From Thiohalocapsa sp. ML1 (GTDB lineage Bacteria > Pseudomonadota > Gammaproteobacteria > Chromatiales > Chromatiaceae): DNA of 43,336 bases. Shown one piece after another: positions 1 through 8,413 of the stretch. Numbering within the stretch: the stretch's first letter is position 1; each line of letters begins with the position of its first letter. The translations under genes were made by a program, and so were the position numbers. The DNA lies in the NCBI RefSeq assembly GCF_001469165.1, contig NZ_JABX01000048.1, forward strand, positions 1-43,336, in the 5' to 3' direction. The notes under the pieces were generated by a model, which saw only the letters and a program-made list of their open reading frames with translations, did not search any database and was not told the origin of the DNA.

Positions 1-2
1 TT

Positions 3-170
3 TTGAGCGAATGGGTTGAAGTGACAACTACCTTGACAACCACCGAAGGGTGGCAGAAGCTCGGAAATGTTCTACTCTTGGAAGCGGCGGGAATTACTGA
101 TCTCGCCACCGGTCTCTCGTCTTCGCCCCTGGTTGCGGTTACAGTCCTACAAGGTGGAGGCGACAACTAG
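3..170 (+). CDS. C-terminal end of an unidentified protein (5' partial)
   Basis: An open frame enters from the left edge and stops at TAG 168-170, giving 55 residues that begin LSEWVEVTTTL and end LQGGGDN. The codons are less GC-rich than in most of the window and resemble those of the neighbouring low-GC gatA, so the two may share an origin. I recognise no motif. It could be spurious, because it is short and has no start in the window. Confidence 0.35.
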   Translation: MSEWVEVTTTLTTTEGWQKLGNVLLLEAAGITDLATGLSSSPLVAVTVLQGGGDN

Positions 171-234
171 CCTGACACAGGGGGGCGGCCGCCGATCAGG
201 AAGCGAACCATGAGATGCGCTCATGTGCACACAG

Positions 235-1719
235 TCAGTGATGTCGAACAGCTTCGAGTTCTCTTGCAACACTTATCACATCGGCGTCCCCCATGAGGCG
301 TCCGGCGATCGTCGCGCCCAGCGCCATTCCCATTTTTGTGTAGGCGACAGGGAGCGTCAATGCGGGCATGCCAGCCAAATTTACCGGCACCGTAAAGATG
401 TCCTCAAGGTACATCGCCGCAGGGGTGGCGTCGTATTGGCCTATAGGGAAGGCGGCCGTCGGTGTCGTTGGCCAGATTAGGGCAGTACTGTCATCAAGCG
501 CCTTTAGCATTTCCTGCGCTAAGAGCCGTCGAAGTTTCTGTGCCTTCAAGTAGTAGGCGTCGTAATAGCCAGCGGACAAGAAATATGTCCCAATTATGAT
601 GCGCTTTCGGACCTCTCGTCCGAAGCCTTCGGCTCGTGTGCGCTTGTATAGTTCCTCAATAGTGGCGGCGTTGCTGGCCCGGTATCCGAACCGGACTCCG
701 TCGTAGCGCGATAAATTGGACGACGCTTCGCTGATTGCAATGACATAATAGGATGCTAGAGCGTATTTAAGCGCCGGAATGCTCACAACTTTTGTCTCAA
801 ACCCTGCGCGCTTCGACAGTAAGAAAATCGCAGTCCATGTGTCTTTAAGATCCTGGCCGAGCTCTAGCTCAAGGAATTCTTGGGGGATGGCCAGACTCCT
901 GATTCTGGCCGGGTGAGTTAGCGAAGCTTTAAGGGAAGGTCCGGAATAGGGAAGAGAAGTGGAATCCTTTGGGTCTTCCTTCATGATAAGATCGAGTAGA
1001 ATGGCGGCGTCCTCTACGGTGCGTGTTATTACTCCTGCTTGTTCCAGCGATGAAGCGTACGCAACGATTCCGTATCTAGAACACATGCCATACGTCGGTT
1101 TCATGCCTACTAGTCCGCAGAAGCTCGCGGGTTGGCGGATTGAACCTCCAGTATCGGTTCCGATAGCTGCGGCGCAGATTCCGGCAGCGACGGCAGCAGC
1201 AGAGCCACCAGAGCTACCGCCCGGCACGTAGTCGCCGAGATTTAGTTCTAGCGCTAAGGGATTCTTGGTGGCGCCAAAGAAGCTTTTCTCGGTTGAGGAT
1301 CCCATACCAAATTCGTCCATGTTGGTTTTGCCGAGGAACACAGCGCCAGCCTCGCGCAGCAACTGGGTGACGGTAGATTCGTAAGGCGCGATAAAATTGG
1401 AAAGAATCTTGGAGCCAGCGCTCGTTAGAGTACCTTTCACGCAAAAATTGTCTTTAACAGCTACCGGGATGCCGTCAATTTCGCTTAGCGGTCTGTTCGT
1501 GCGGTGCCGCGCATCCGACGCTTCTGCTTGAGCGTGAGCAAGTTCCTGGGTAATGGTTACGAACGCGTTGATTTCTTTGGCATGCTCAATTGCAGCCAGG
1601 GCTTTCGTAGTGAGGGTGGTTGAACCATGTGGCTGTACCCGCAGACGTTCAGCTAGGTCCGTTATGATGGACTCGCGGCAGGTGTCAGCAGCCGAGAGCG
1701 AAGGTGCGGGAGTCATCAT
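235..1719 (-). CDS. gatA: Aspartyl/glutamyl-tRNA amidotransferase subunit A (complete, low-GC copy)
   Basis: This is GatA, the amidase subunit of the GatCAB complex, which releases ammonia from glutamine so that mischarged Glu-tRNA(Gln) or Asp-tRNA(Asn) can be amidated. At 494 residues it is full length for the family. The amidase-signature triad is visible: Lys89 in IPVAVKDN, cis-Ser169 in PGGSSGGS and nucleophile Ser193 in DTGGSIRQP. Two start codons lie in tandem; AGGGGA lies a few bases upstream. No gatC or gatB is adjacent. GC is clearly lower than in the surrounding genes, which suggests transfer. A second, high-GC gatA remnant lies 3 kb away, so this copy may have replaced a native gene. 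A paralogous amidase is less likely, given the GatA-specific C-terminal half. Confidence 0.93.
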   Translation of the reverse strand: MMTPAPSLSAADTCRESIITDLAERLRVQPHGSTTLTTKALAAIEHAKEINAFVTITQELAHAQAEASDARHRTNRPLSEIDGIPVAVKDNFCVKGTLTSAGSKILSNFIAPYESTVTQLLREAGAVFLGKTNMDEFGMGSSTEKSFFGATKNPLALELNLGDYVPGGSSGGSAAAVAAGICAAAIGTDTGGSIRQPASFCGLVGMKPTYGMCSRYGIVAYASSLEQAGVITRTVEDAAILLDLIMKEDPKDSTSLPYSGPSLKASLTHPARIRSLAIPQEFLELELGQDLKDTWTAIFLLSKRAGFETKVVSIPALKYALASYYVIAISEASSNLSRYDGVRFGYRASNAATIEELYKRTRAEGFGREVRKRIIIGTYFLSAGYYDAYYLKAQKLRRLLAQEMLKALDDSTALIWPTTPTAAFPIGQYDATPAAMYLEDIFTVPVNLAGMPALTLPVAYTKMGMALGATIAGRLMGDADVISVARELEAVRHH

Positions 1720-1752
1720 TTGTTCCCCTTTGTGAGGTTACGCACGAGTGCC

Positions 1753-1781
1753 ATTCTGTCCGGCTTAGGATAATCGTGCAA
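1753..1781 (-). promoter_or_regulatory. Possible sigma-70 promoter of the low-GC gatA
   Basis: On the minus strand TTGCAC and CAGAAT are separated by 17 bases and lie about 35 bases before the gatA start. The -35 match is good and the -10 match is partial, so this is only a candidate. Confidence 0.35.
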
Positions 1782-1814
1782 GCGTGCCGGGCGTTGCGGG
1801 CGACCCGCTCCAGA

Positions 1815-1860
1815 TGTCGCTGTCAAGCGACACCAGGAACTGCCCCCCTGGCGACACGAA
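1815..1860. repeat. Right-end terminal repeat region of an IS21-family element
   Basis: TGTCGCTGTCAAGCGACACC opens the segment. A short internally repeated CCAGGAACTG / CCCCCTGG pattern follows, as is usual at IS21-type ends. It lies just outside istB, where the terminal repeat should be. The opposite end is missing, so the boundary rests on position and base pattern alone. Confidence 0.55.
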
Positions 1861-1900
1861 CAATTGACCCCCTGGGTTTTTTGGTTTCCGTCCTGGAGGG

Positions 1901-2770
1901 TTAGTCCTGGGCGCCGGCGGGGGCGAGCCCGGGAGGGAGCCCGTAGGGCGACCGGGCGGGCTCGCCCCCGCCGGCGCCACGCGCCCGCTCGGCGCCGTCC
2001 GCGCGGGCGCCGAGCAGCCCGGCACGGCGCTTCTCGCGCAGCCGGTAGCTCTCACCGCGGATGGTGATGACGTGGCTGTGGTGCAGCAGCCGGTCGAGGA
2101 TGGCGGTGGCGACGACGGGGTCGCCGAACACCTCGCCCCATTCGCCGACGCTGCGGTTGGAGGTCACCAGCAGGCTGCCGCGCTCGTAGCGGCGCGAGAC
2201 GAGCTGAAAGAACAGGTGCGCGGCCTGCGGCTGCAGCGGCAGGTAGCCGAGCTCGTCGATGATCAGGAGCTTGGGCTTGGCGTAATGGCTCAGGCGCTCG
2301 TCGAGCCGGCCGCGGGCGTGGGCTTGGCTGAGCGCGGTCATCAGGGCCGTGGCGGTGGTGAACAGCACCGAGTAGCCGCGCACGATGGCCTCGCGGCCGA
2401 GCGCGACGGCCAGATGGGTCTTGCCGACGCCGGGCGGGCCGAGCAGCAGCACGGCGTCGCCATTGGCGATCCAGCGCCCGGTGGCGAGCTCGCGCAGCTG
2501 CGCGGGGTCGACGGCGGGCTGCGCGTAGGAGTCGAAGCCCTCCAGGGTGCGCACAAAGGGGAACTTGGCAATCGACAGGCCCATCTGGATGCGCCGCTGG
2601 TCCTTGTGCGCGATCTCGGCCTCGCACAAGTAGGCCAGGGCCTCGCGCAGGTTCAACTCGCCGCGGGCGGCTTCGTCGAGGAGACTGTCGAGCCGCTCGC
2701 GGATGGCGGTGAGCCTCAGGCGCGTGAGCATGGCGTCGAGGCGCTCGGGGTCGTAGGCGCGCGTGCTCAT
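1901..2770 (-). CDS. istB: IS21-family helper ATPase IstB
   Basis: The product is 289 residues and matches IstB, the AAA+ ATPase that assists the IS21 transposase IstA in target selection. Walker A is seen in LLGPPGVGKTHLA and Walker B in KLLIIDELGYLPL, followed by the VTSNRSVGEWGEVF segment typical of IstB. The start ATG overlaps the istA stop in an ATGA junction, the usual translational coupling. The C-terminus (after KRRAGLLGAR) runs on into a low-complexity Gly/Ala/Arg tail and may be altered. With istA truncated, the element should not move by itself. Confidence 0.9.
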   Translation of the reverse strand: MSTRAYDPERLDAMLTRLRLTAIRERLDSLLDEAARGELNLREALAYLCEAEIAHKDQRRIQMGLSIAKFPFVRTLEGFDSYAQPAVDPAQLRELATGRWIANGDAVLLLGPPGVGKTHLAVALGREAIVRGYSVLFTTATALMTALSQAHARGRLDERLSHYAKPKLLIIDELGYLPLQPQAAHLFFQLVSRRYERGSLLVTSNRSVGEWGEVFGDPVVATAILDRLLHHSHVITIRGESYRLREKRRAGLLGARADGAERARGAGGGEPARSPYGLPPGLAPAGAQD

Positions 2771-3480
2771 TGCCAGCCTCCGCCGAGGAGGGCCTCGTAG
2801 TCGCCGAGCGGGCGCAGCAGCTCGCCGGTGGCGGGCGCTGGCGGCGGTGCGGCAGCGGGTGCAGCCGGCCGCTGACGCTCGGGCCAGGCGCCGACGATGC
2901 CCTCCGGGTGGGCGGGCTGAATGCTGCGCTGGCGCCGGCCGGGGCTCTGGGCATGCACGGCCAGTTCCTGTTCGCGGTGGCAGATGCGCACTTGCTGCCC
3001 GGCCACGAGCACGCGCACCGGGTGGCCGATCCACTGCCAGGGCACGCTGTAGCGGTTGGTGTCGACCTCGACGCAGGCGTCGCTGTGCACGCGGCGGCTG
3101 AGCTCGCGGTCCTGCACGAAGGGCGGCTTGCCGGCCAGGGGCTTGAGCGCGGCGGCCTCGGCGGCCCGGAAGCGCGCGATCGGTGCCTCGCCGGTGGTGC
3201 CGTGGATGCGCACGTCGGCGACCTCGCGCAGCCACCACGCCAGATGCGCATGCAGCGCCTCCCAGCTGGCAAACTCGCGCCCCGCCAGGGCGTTGCCCTT
3301 GGCGTAGCCGACGCCGTTCTCGTCCTTGCCTTTGGTACGCGCGCGGTACGGGGCACACGCCTGCGGGCGCACGCCCCAGTAGCGGCAGAAGGCATGAAAG
3401 CGCTCGTTGTAGCGCACCTCGCGGGTCGCGGCGTCGTGGTGCTCGACCAGCGCGCGGGCATTGTCAAGCAGCAGCCGATA
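2767..3480 (-). pseudogene. istA: IS21-family transposase IstA, 5' truncated
   Basis: About 235 C-terminal residues of the DDE transposase remain. The reading frame is recognisable from LLLDNARALVEHH, which contains the second catalytic aspartate region, through YRARTKGKDENGVGYAKGN and VDTNRYSVPW to the stop. The N-terminal HTH and first catalytic Asp are absent. Homology ends near 3480, where the sequence changes to unrelated transposase debris. A GTG at 3417 could start a shorter product, but it would lack the catalytic core. This is a decayed copy. Confidence 0.85.
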
Positions 3481-3519
3481 AGCTACTGTTTCTTATAAAG
3501 TCGTCTCTTGGTTAGCGCC

Positions 3520-3935
3520 ATTCGGGACGTACGGCGAGTCGGGCAGGCGCAACGGCGCCGACAGCGCGCGGGAGCGGCGGTGCAGCTCGTGGCGCCGCTC
3601 GGCGCGGGTGCTGCGCGCCGCCACCCGCTCCAGATAGATCGCCGGGATGAGCTGTTGGTGCACGAGCGTTTCGAGCTCGGGGGCCAATCCCAAGGCCTCG
3701 ACCTTGGCCTGGATGGTGGCGAAGAAGAAGGTCAGTGTCGCCAACAACTGCGTGGTCAGGCGTTCGGCCTTAGCCGTCACGCTCGCGCGCACGCTCGGGC
3801 AGGTCAATCGCGTCGGCCAACTCGCCAAGCCGCCGCCAGCAGGCGTCGCTTCTCGGCCGCGGAAAACCGTCGCCGGGTTCGTCGCTCCAGCTTCGGCTCG
3901 GTCAGGACTTCGTTGGACTCGCTCACGCTCGTTGT
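3520..3935 (-). pseudogene. Mosaic of transposase remnants
   Basis: On the minus strand a GTG preceded by GAGGAGA opens a 40-codon frame (SESNEVLTEPKLERR, then FSAAEKRRLLAAAW) resembling the start of an IS orfA transposase, and then stops. In another frame a fragment follows that begins near AKAERLTTQLLATL and ends near RLPDSPYVPNGAN. It looks like part of a second, different transposase. I cannot assign either to an IS family with confidence. The 530 bases between istA and the methyltransferase fragment hold nothing else I can recognise. Confidence 0.4.
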
Positions 3936-4010
3936 CTCCTCGGCTGGCCCTCGGATTCTTTATACAAGAATCCAGACGGCGAGTGTCGGCCGTCAGGTTG
4001 ACACGTAGGG

Positions 4011-4461
4011 CTACGGCGGATATAAGTCCAAGATGAACCCAAAAGGCGTCAACCTCTCGGACGTCTGGTGGGACGTGTCCCCCGTGCGGCATGCCAAATG
4101 TAATGGCCGCAACGGCGCGAACGAGCTGCCGCTCAAGGTGCTGGACCGAGTTATCGAGCTGTCAACGGACGAGGGAGATCTCGTCTTCGACCCCTTCGGC
4201 GGCGCTGGCACCACCTACATGGCCGCGGAAATCAAGGCCCGCCGCTGGCTCGGTATCGAGATCGGTCCGACGGACGACATCGTTCAGCGCTTCGCCGAGA
4301 TCGAGCAAGACAGTAAGATCCTGGACGACCAGAGAAAAGAGCTGAACGCGCTGTTTTCCGCGCAAGTCCGTGTGGCGAGAGAGCGGGCAGGTTGGTGGAC
4401 TTGTGAGTCCGTCCGGGTCGCCGACGAGGAGAAGCGGCAGCGGGCCCTAAACTTGGGGTGA
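4011..4461 (+). pseudogene. 3' fragment of a DPPF-type DNA methyltransferase
   Basis: This segment encodes about 149 C-terminal residues of a beta-type DNA methyltransferase. It carries SAM-binding motif I (VFDPFGGAGTTYMAAE) but lacks the catalytic motif IV and the target-recognition region. It corresponds in frame and without indels to 11555-12005 of the complete gene, with scattered substitutions, so it is a diverged duplicate and not a recent copy. The homology continues past the stop to about 4556. It begins abruptly after transposase debris and is followed by a truncated gatA. No catalytic activity is expected. Confidence 0.88.
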
Positions 4462-4556
4462 TGCGTATCGGAGTTGCCCGGCAAGCGGCGAAGATTCCGA
4501 TCGTATCTCCCAGTCCGAACAGGAAACGCGTGCAACGTGGTACGCCCCCGTTTGCC
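4011..4556 (+). repeat. Direct repeat block 1 (pairs with 11555-12100)
   Basis: About 546 bases covering the methyltransferase 3' end and roughly 95 bases of downstream sequence occur twice in the same orientation at a constant offset of 7544 bases, with substitutions but no net indel. It is the first of three collinear repeat pairs in the island. Confidence 0.85.
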
Positions 4557-4593
4557 CGCACGTTTAACGTGGAACGTCGCCGTTTGCCCCCCG

Positions 4594-5547
4594 ACCGGCA
4601 CCGACACGGGCGGCTCCATCCGCCAGCCCGCCGCCTTCTGCGGCCTCACCGGCATCAAGCCCACCTACGGGCGCTGCTCGCGCTGGGGCATGATCGCGTT
4701 CGCGTCCAGCCTGGATCAGGCCGGCGTGCTCGCCCGCTCGGCGGCGGACGCGGCGCTGCTGCTCGGCGCCATGGCGGGCTTCGATGAGCGCGATTCCACC
4801 AGCGCGGACGCGCCGGTGCCGGACTACACCGCGACGCTCGCGGACGACCTCGCGGGGCTGCGCATCGGCCTGCCGCAGGAGTACTTCGGCGCCGGGCTCG
4901 ACGCCGGTGTCGAGACCTCGATACGCGCCGCACTGGCGGAACTGGAGGCCCAGGGCGCGCGGCTCGTGGACATCAGCCTGCCGAACGTGCCGCTGTCGGT
5001 GCCGGTGTACTACGTCGTTGCGCCGGCGGAGTGCTCATCCAACCTTGCGCGCTTCGACGGCGTGCGCTACGGCTACCGCTGCGAGGCGCCGAAGGATCTG
5101 GAGGATCTCTACAAGCGCAGCCGCGCCGAGGGCTTCGGCGCCGAGGTCAAGCGGCGCATCATGATCGGCACCTACGCGCTGTCGGCGGGCTACTACGACG
5201 CCTACTATCTGAAGGCCCAACAGTTGCGCCAGCGCATCGCCGAGGACTTCCGCCGCGCCTTCGAGCGGGTGGACGTGATCATGGGCCCAACCACGCCGAC
5301 GCCGGCCTTCGCGCTCGGCGCCAAGACCGACGACCCGGTGGCGATGTACCTGAACGACATCTACACCATCGCGGCCAACCTAGCCGGCCTGCCCGGCCTG
5401 TCCGCACCCGTGGCGCCGGTGGACGGGCTGCCGGCGGGCCTGCAGATGATCGGCAACTACTTCGCGGAAGGGCGGCTGCTCAACATCGCCCACCGGCTGC
5501 AACAGGCGACGGACTGGCACCGAGCGCTACCGCCGGGCTTCGACTGA
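4594..5547 (+). pseudogene. gatA: Second gatA, 5' truncated (high-GC remnant)
   Basis: From [17 protein letters not shown] to the stop, this is the last 317 codons of a GatA of about 485 residues. It keeps the nucleophile Ser of DTGGSIRQP but lacks the N-terminal third with the catalytic Lys and cis-Ser, so it cannot be an active amidase. The join lies just upstream of the DTGGS segment and is fused to sequence trailing the methyltransferase fragment. GC and codon use match the host core genes, unlike the complete gatA at 235-1719, so this looks like the native gene broken by rearrangement. gatB does not follow it. Confidence 0.88.
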
Positions 5548-5591
5548 CCAAGAGGCCGCCCAGGCCGACATCAACCGAGGACGCCCGCCGG

Positions 5592-6809
5592 ATGCCCGCC
5601 CTCGCTGCCGAGTCGCTGCGCGCGCCACCTGAGACCGATCCCGGCGACAGTCGGCCCATCGCCTCGGAGGCGGCGCTCGCGACCACGGCCGCGCGCCTTG
5701 CCGGCAATCCCGAGGACTGGACAGTCGCAGAACGGCGCCTCGCCGACGCGGCCCCGCCCGCCTGCCCCGTGAGCTTGGCGCGGCAGGTCGAACGCGTCAG
5801 GCAAGCCATTGTCGGCGGCGCCGACCCGCTCGGTGACGCCTTCTGCCGCTTGCGCACGGCGGCGGCGCGACGCCCGACCGGCGCCGTCTACACCCCGCAC
5901 AACATCGTCACGGCGATGGTCGGATGGATTGCGGCCAAGCACTGCCAGCCGGCCAGAGTCGTGGATCCGGGCGCAGGCTCGGGCCGCTTCATCGCCAAGG
6001 CGGCAGAGGTCTTTCCCCTGTCGGAATTGGTCGCGGTCGAGTTCGACCCGCTTGCCGCGCTCATGCTGCGCGCCAACGCCAACACCCTGGGGTTCGGCGA
6101 GCGACTGCGGTTGTTCGTCGGCGATTACCGCGACCTATCGCTGCCGCCGATACGGGGCACGACCGCCTTCATCGGCAACCCGCCCCATGTGCGACATCAC
6201 GGCATTGATGCCGCCCGCAAAACGTGGCTCAGCGACACCGCGGCGAGCCTCGGCATCAATGCCAGTCAGATGGCCGGCTTGCACATCCGTTTCTTCTTCA
6301 AGACCGCGCTACTCGGGCGCGATGGCGACCTCGGCTGCTTCATCACCGCCGCCGAATGTCTGGATGTGAACTACGGTGCGGCCCTGCGCAGGCTCTTTCT
6401 GGGGCGGCTGGGCGGCGCGGAGATCCGCTCGTTGGCGGCGGCGGCATCGGCGTTCCCGGACATCGCCACGACAGCGGCGATTGCCTGCTTCCGGATCGGT
6501 ACGGACGCGCCGACGCTTCATCTGCGCCACGCCCGAACCGACGCCGAGCTGATGCGCCCGGCGCCGGTCCGCGCCGTTGCCCGAGCGAGCCTCGCGCAGT
6601 CGGAGCGCTGGACGCCGCTGATCCTGGGCGGCACGACCAAGGCGACCACTTGGTCTGCCACCAGGGCCGTCCTCGGCGACCTGTTCCGTGTCCACCGCGG
6701 CCAGGTCACCGGCGCGAACCGAGTGTGGATCGCAGGACCCAGGGCGGCCGACCTGCCGCCGCGCTATCTGCTCCCGGCAGTGACGCGCGCGCGGGAGGAC
6801 GTGCGATAG
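5592..6809 (+). CDS. N6-adenine-type DNA methyltransferase (NPPH), probably C-terminally truncated
   Basis: The product is 405 residues. Motif I is VVDPGAGSGRF (about residues 124-133) and the catalytic motif IV is FIGNPPHV (residues 196-199 NPPH, a variant of NPPY). The order I then IV is that of gamma-type / Eco57I-like N6-adenine methyltransferases. A TGAVYTPHNIV segment just before motif I is also typical. The last residues, from about base 6796, are read through a sequence that is really the antisense of a Uma2 gene, so the target-recognition end has probably been lost. ATG 5592 is chosen because it follows the gatA remnant closely; the frame is open further upstream. It could be a solitary methyltransferase or the broken half of a restriction-modification fusion. 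Confidence 0.72.
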   Translation: MPALAAESLRAPPETDPGDSRPIASEAALATTAARLAGNPEDWTVAERRLADAAPPACPVSLARQVERVRQAIVGGADPLGDAFCRLRTAAARRPTGAVYTPHNIVTAMVGWIAAKHCQPARVVDPGAGSGRFIAKAAEVFPLSELVAVEFDPLAALMLRANANTLGFGERLRLFVGDYRDLSLPPIRGTTAFIGNPPHVRHHGIDAARKTWLSDTAASLGINASQMAGLHIRFFFKTALLGRDGDLGCFITAAECLDVNYGAALRRLFLGRLGGAEIRSLAAAASAFPDIATTAAIACFRIGTDAPTLHLRHARTDAELMRPAPVRAVARASLAQSERWTPLILGGTTKATTWSATRAVLGDLFRVHRGQVTGANRVWIAGPRAADLPPRYLLPAVTRAREDVR

Positions 6810-7234
6810 GCGCCTGCCGTCGGCTCCCGGTGCACCCAGACTGCGCGCGCCGGGATGTCGATGAGCCAGACCTCGGGGATGGCGAATCGGGCGTAGAGCG
6901 GCAGCTTGCGCTTGCGGGCGTAGCGGACGCTGCTGTCGGCGATCTCGATGAGCCGGAGGATGTCTTCGGCCCTTGGATGCGCGGAGGTGTAGAAGTCGTC
7001 CCGCGGTTTGAGGATCGCGAGGTCGGGCTCCGGTGCGCTGAGGCCGCCGAGCAGGATCGGATCCTGCGTCGAGACGATCGCGCGCCTGCCGATGGCTTCG
7101 ATGAGGAGCAGGTTGAGTCGCTTGGTGCGGCCAGCATGCGGCGGTGCGATGGGCGGCAGGTCGATCGTCTCTCCTTCAATGAGCTCGATCCTAGCGTCCG
7201 GGTAGCCCGCCGTCCCTACCCCGTCGGCCCCCAC
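6764..7234 (-). pseudogene. Uma2-family nuclease fragment 1
   Basis: The core DARIELIEGETIDLPPI, then PEPDLAILKPRDD, IEIADSSVRYARK and LPLYARFAIPEVWLIDI is a Uma2 (DUF820) PD-(D/E)XK-like protein. The first 20 or so residues are missing. The open frame starts from a GTG overlapping the neighbouring Uma2 stop. The C-terminus is cut near base 6796, where the NPPH methyltransferase begins on the other strand. The missing C-terminal sequence is present in the fragment at 14393-14623. Uma2 proteins are numerous in cyanobacteria and purple sulfur bacteria; their biological role is unsettled. Confidence 0.75.
6796..6947 (-). repeat. Direct repeat block 2 (pairs with 14473-14624)
   Basis: A 152-base stretch of Uma2 coding sequence occurs at both places in the same orientation, offset 7677, with only a few differences. 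It marks the breakpoint of the NPPH methyltransferase on one side and of the DUF29-side Uma2 fragment on the other. Confidence 0.85.
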
Positions 7235-7785
7235 AGCGCATCGAGATCAAGCGGGACGGCATCGAAGGGCTGCACACATACGGTGTCGGCATCCCGAAAA
7301 CGGCCGATCTCCCGCCAGTTGCCGGCATCGAGGGCATAGGCCTCAAGGGTGCGTGCCCGCGGGTCGAGGAGCCAGGCATAGGCGACGCCGAACTGCGCGT
7401 AGATCGGCATCTTGATTTCCCGATCCACGCTTTCCGTCGAGCCCGAGAGCACCTCGCATACCCAATCGGGCACGACCGTGTAGCGATGCCCCTGCGGCAA
7501 CAGCGGCATGCGTTCACGTCGCCAGCCGGCGAGGTCGGGCACGTCGACTTCGCTGTCGCGGATGAAGTGCAGCTCCGGCTCGTCGATGATCCACCAACCG
7601 CCCGGCCCCCCGCGCCCGCGCTGAAAGGGGCCGATCAGGTCATAACCCAGGGATGAGGCGGCGAAGCCGTGTGGGCCGCTCGGCCGCGGGTGGACATGCA
7701 GTTGGCCATCCAGGATCTCGCCGACGACCCCGTCCGGCAGCGCCTGCAACCGCTCGTACAAGGTTGGTCGCGTTCGGGCATGCAT
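7216..7785 (-). CDS. Uma2-family (DUF820) nuclease-like protein, complete
   Basis: The 189-residue product starts MHARTRPTLYERLQ at ATG 7785. It has the Uma2 layout: a VVGEILDGQLHVHPRPS start, then ELHFIRDSEVDVPDLAGW with the acidic metal-binding residues, PDWVCEVLSGSTESVDREIK with the E-x-K region, and AYAWLLDPRARTLEAY near the end. The fold is PD-(D/E)XK-like by family knowledge; no substrate is known. Its stop overlaps the GTG of the downstream Uma2 fragment. It belongs to a different subgroup from fragment 1, so the pair is not a simple duplication. Confidence 0.85.
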   Translation of the reverse strand: MHARTRPTLYERLQALPDGVVGEILDGQLHVHPRPSGPHGFAASSLGYDLIGPFQRGRGGPGGWWIIDEPELHFIRDSEVDVPDLAGWRRERMPLLPQGHRYTVVPDWVCEVLSGSTESVDREIKMPIYAQFGVAYAWLLDPRARTLEAYALDAGNWREIGRFRDADTVCVQPFDAVPLDLDALWGPTG

Positions 7786-7874
7786 GCTCTGGTTACCTCG
7801 CAAAGGCGGGCTTCTCCGGACTCGGCGTGTCGAGCGCGAACGAATGCCGTCGCCACGGATCAACGCAAAGCATA

Positions 7875-7907
7875 GCGCGGCGCCGGTTGCCCGGCGCCGC
7901 GCTTTTT
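7875..7907. terminator. GC hairpin with T-run (copy of the one beyond ppdK)
   Basis: A perfect 12-bp stem (GCGCGGCGCCGG / CCGGCGCCGCGC) with a TTGC loop is followed by five T on the plus strand. It is a duplicate of the hairpin at 15173-15206 and was carried along with the ppdK 3' fragment. Confidence 0.7.
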
Positions 7908-7958
7908 CATCAGGTTGACCGAGGCGGTGCCGGCAGGATGCCGGCACCACGGGGGAGG

Positions 7959-8315
7959 CTACTGCGGCCGATGCGCCATGGCCGCCTGCGCGGCGGCGAG
8001 GCGCGCCACCGGCACGCGCGGGCCGGAGCAGCTCACGTAGTCGAGGCCGGCCTCGTCGCAGAAGCTGATGGACTTGGGATGGCCGCCGTGCTCGCCGCAG
8101 ATGCCCACGTGCAGGTCCCGGCGCTCTTTGCGGCCCCACTCCACGGCAAGCTGCATGAGCTTGCCGACGCCCTTCACGTCGAGCACCTCAAACGGGTTGT
8201 CCTGCAGGATTTGGCTGCGCTCGTGAATCGGCGGGCAACGGGGCTCGCGCTTGGCCTTCGGGTCGAGACGCGGGAACAGCACCTGTTCCAGGCTTAGCGG
8301 GTCCACGCGCTTCAT
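7959..8315 (-). pseudogene. ppdK: Internally deleted 3' fragment of pyruvate phosphate dikinase
   Basis: The 118-codon frame is stitched from three separate ppdK segments: [20 protein letters not shown], a 5-residue PPIHE island, and [17 protein letters not shown] through the C-terminus, including the catalytic-Cys segment [10 protein letters not shown]. Two internal deletions removed the phosphohistidine domain and most of the PEP-binding barrel. The frame happens to stay open and begins with a chance ATG. It has no conceivable dikinase activity and is a rearrangement scar of the gene at 15258-18047. Confidence 0.88.
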
Positions 8316-8413
8316 AACCCAGCCCCATTGCCGGCGACTTTCTAGTTGCGACCCGAGCGCACCCGAGCCATCCTCAGCGTCGGTGCAAGATCCATGGCAA
8401 GGACCTACCCGAC

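Larger units (their letters stand above)
7866..8315 (-). repeat. Direct repeat block 3: ppdK 3' end plus terminator (pairs with about 15164-15518)
   Basis: Bases 7866-8219 match 15164-15518 at an offset of about 7298 in the same orientation, with few differences. Two further short blocks then match more distant ppdK segments, near 16149-16161 and 16851-16915. This is the third collinear repeat pair. Confidence 0.85.

Noticed and set aside
2052-3467. A 471-codon minus-strand frame across the IS21 genes
   Set aside because: It is an Arg/Pro/Ala-rich out-of-frame reading of istA and istB, which have the correct motifs in other frames.
4474-4593. Possible N-terminal extension of the gatA remnant starting at 4474
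   Set aside because: These 40 codons are read through the repeat trailing the methyltransferase and have no GatA similarity; homology starts at TGTDTGG.
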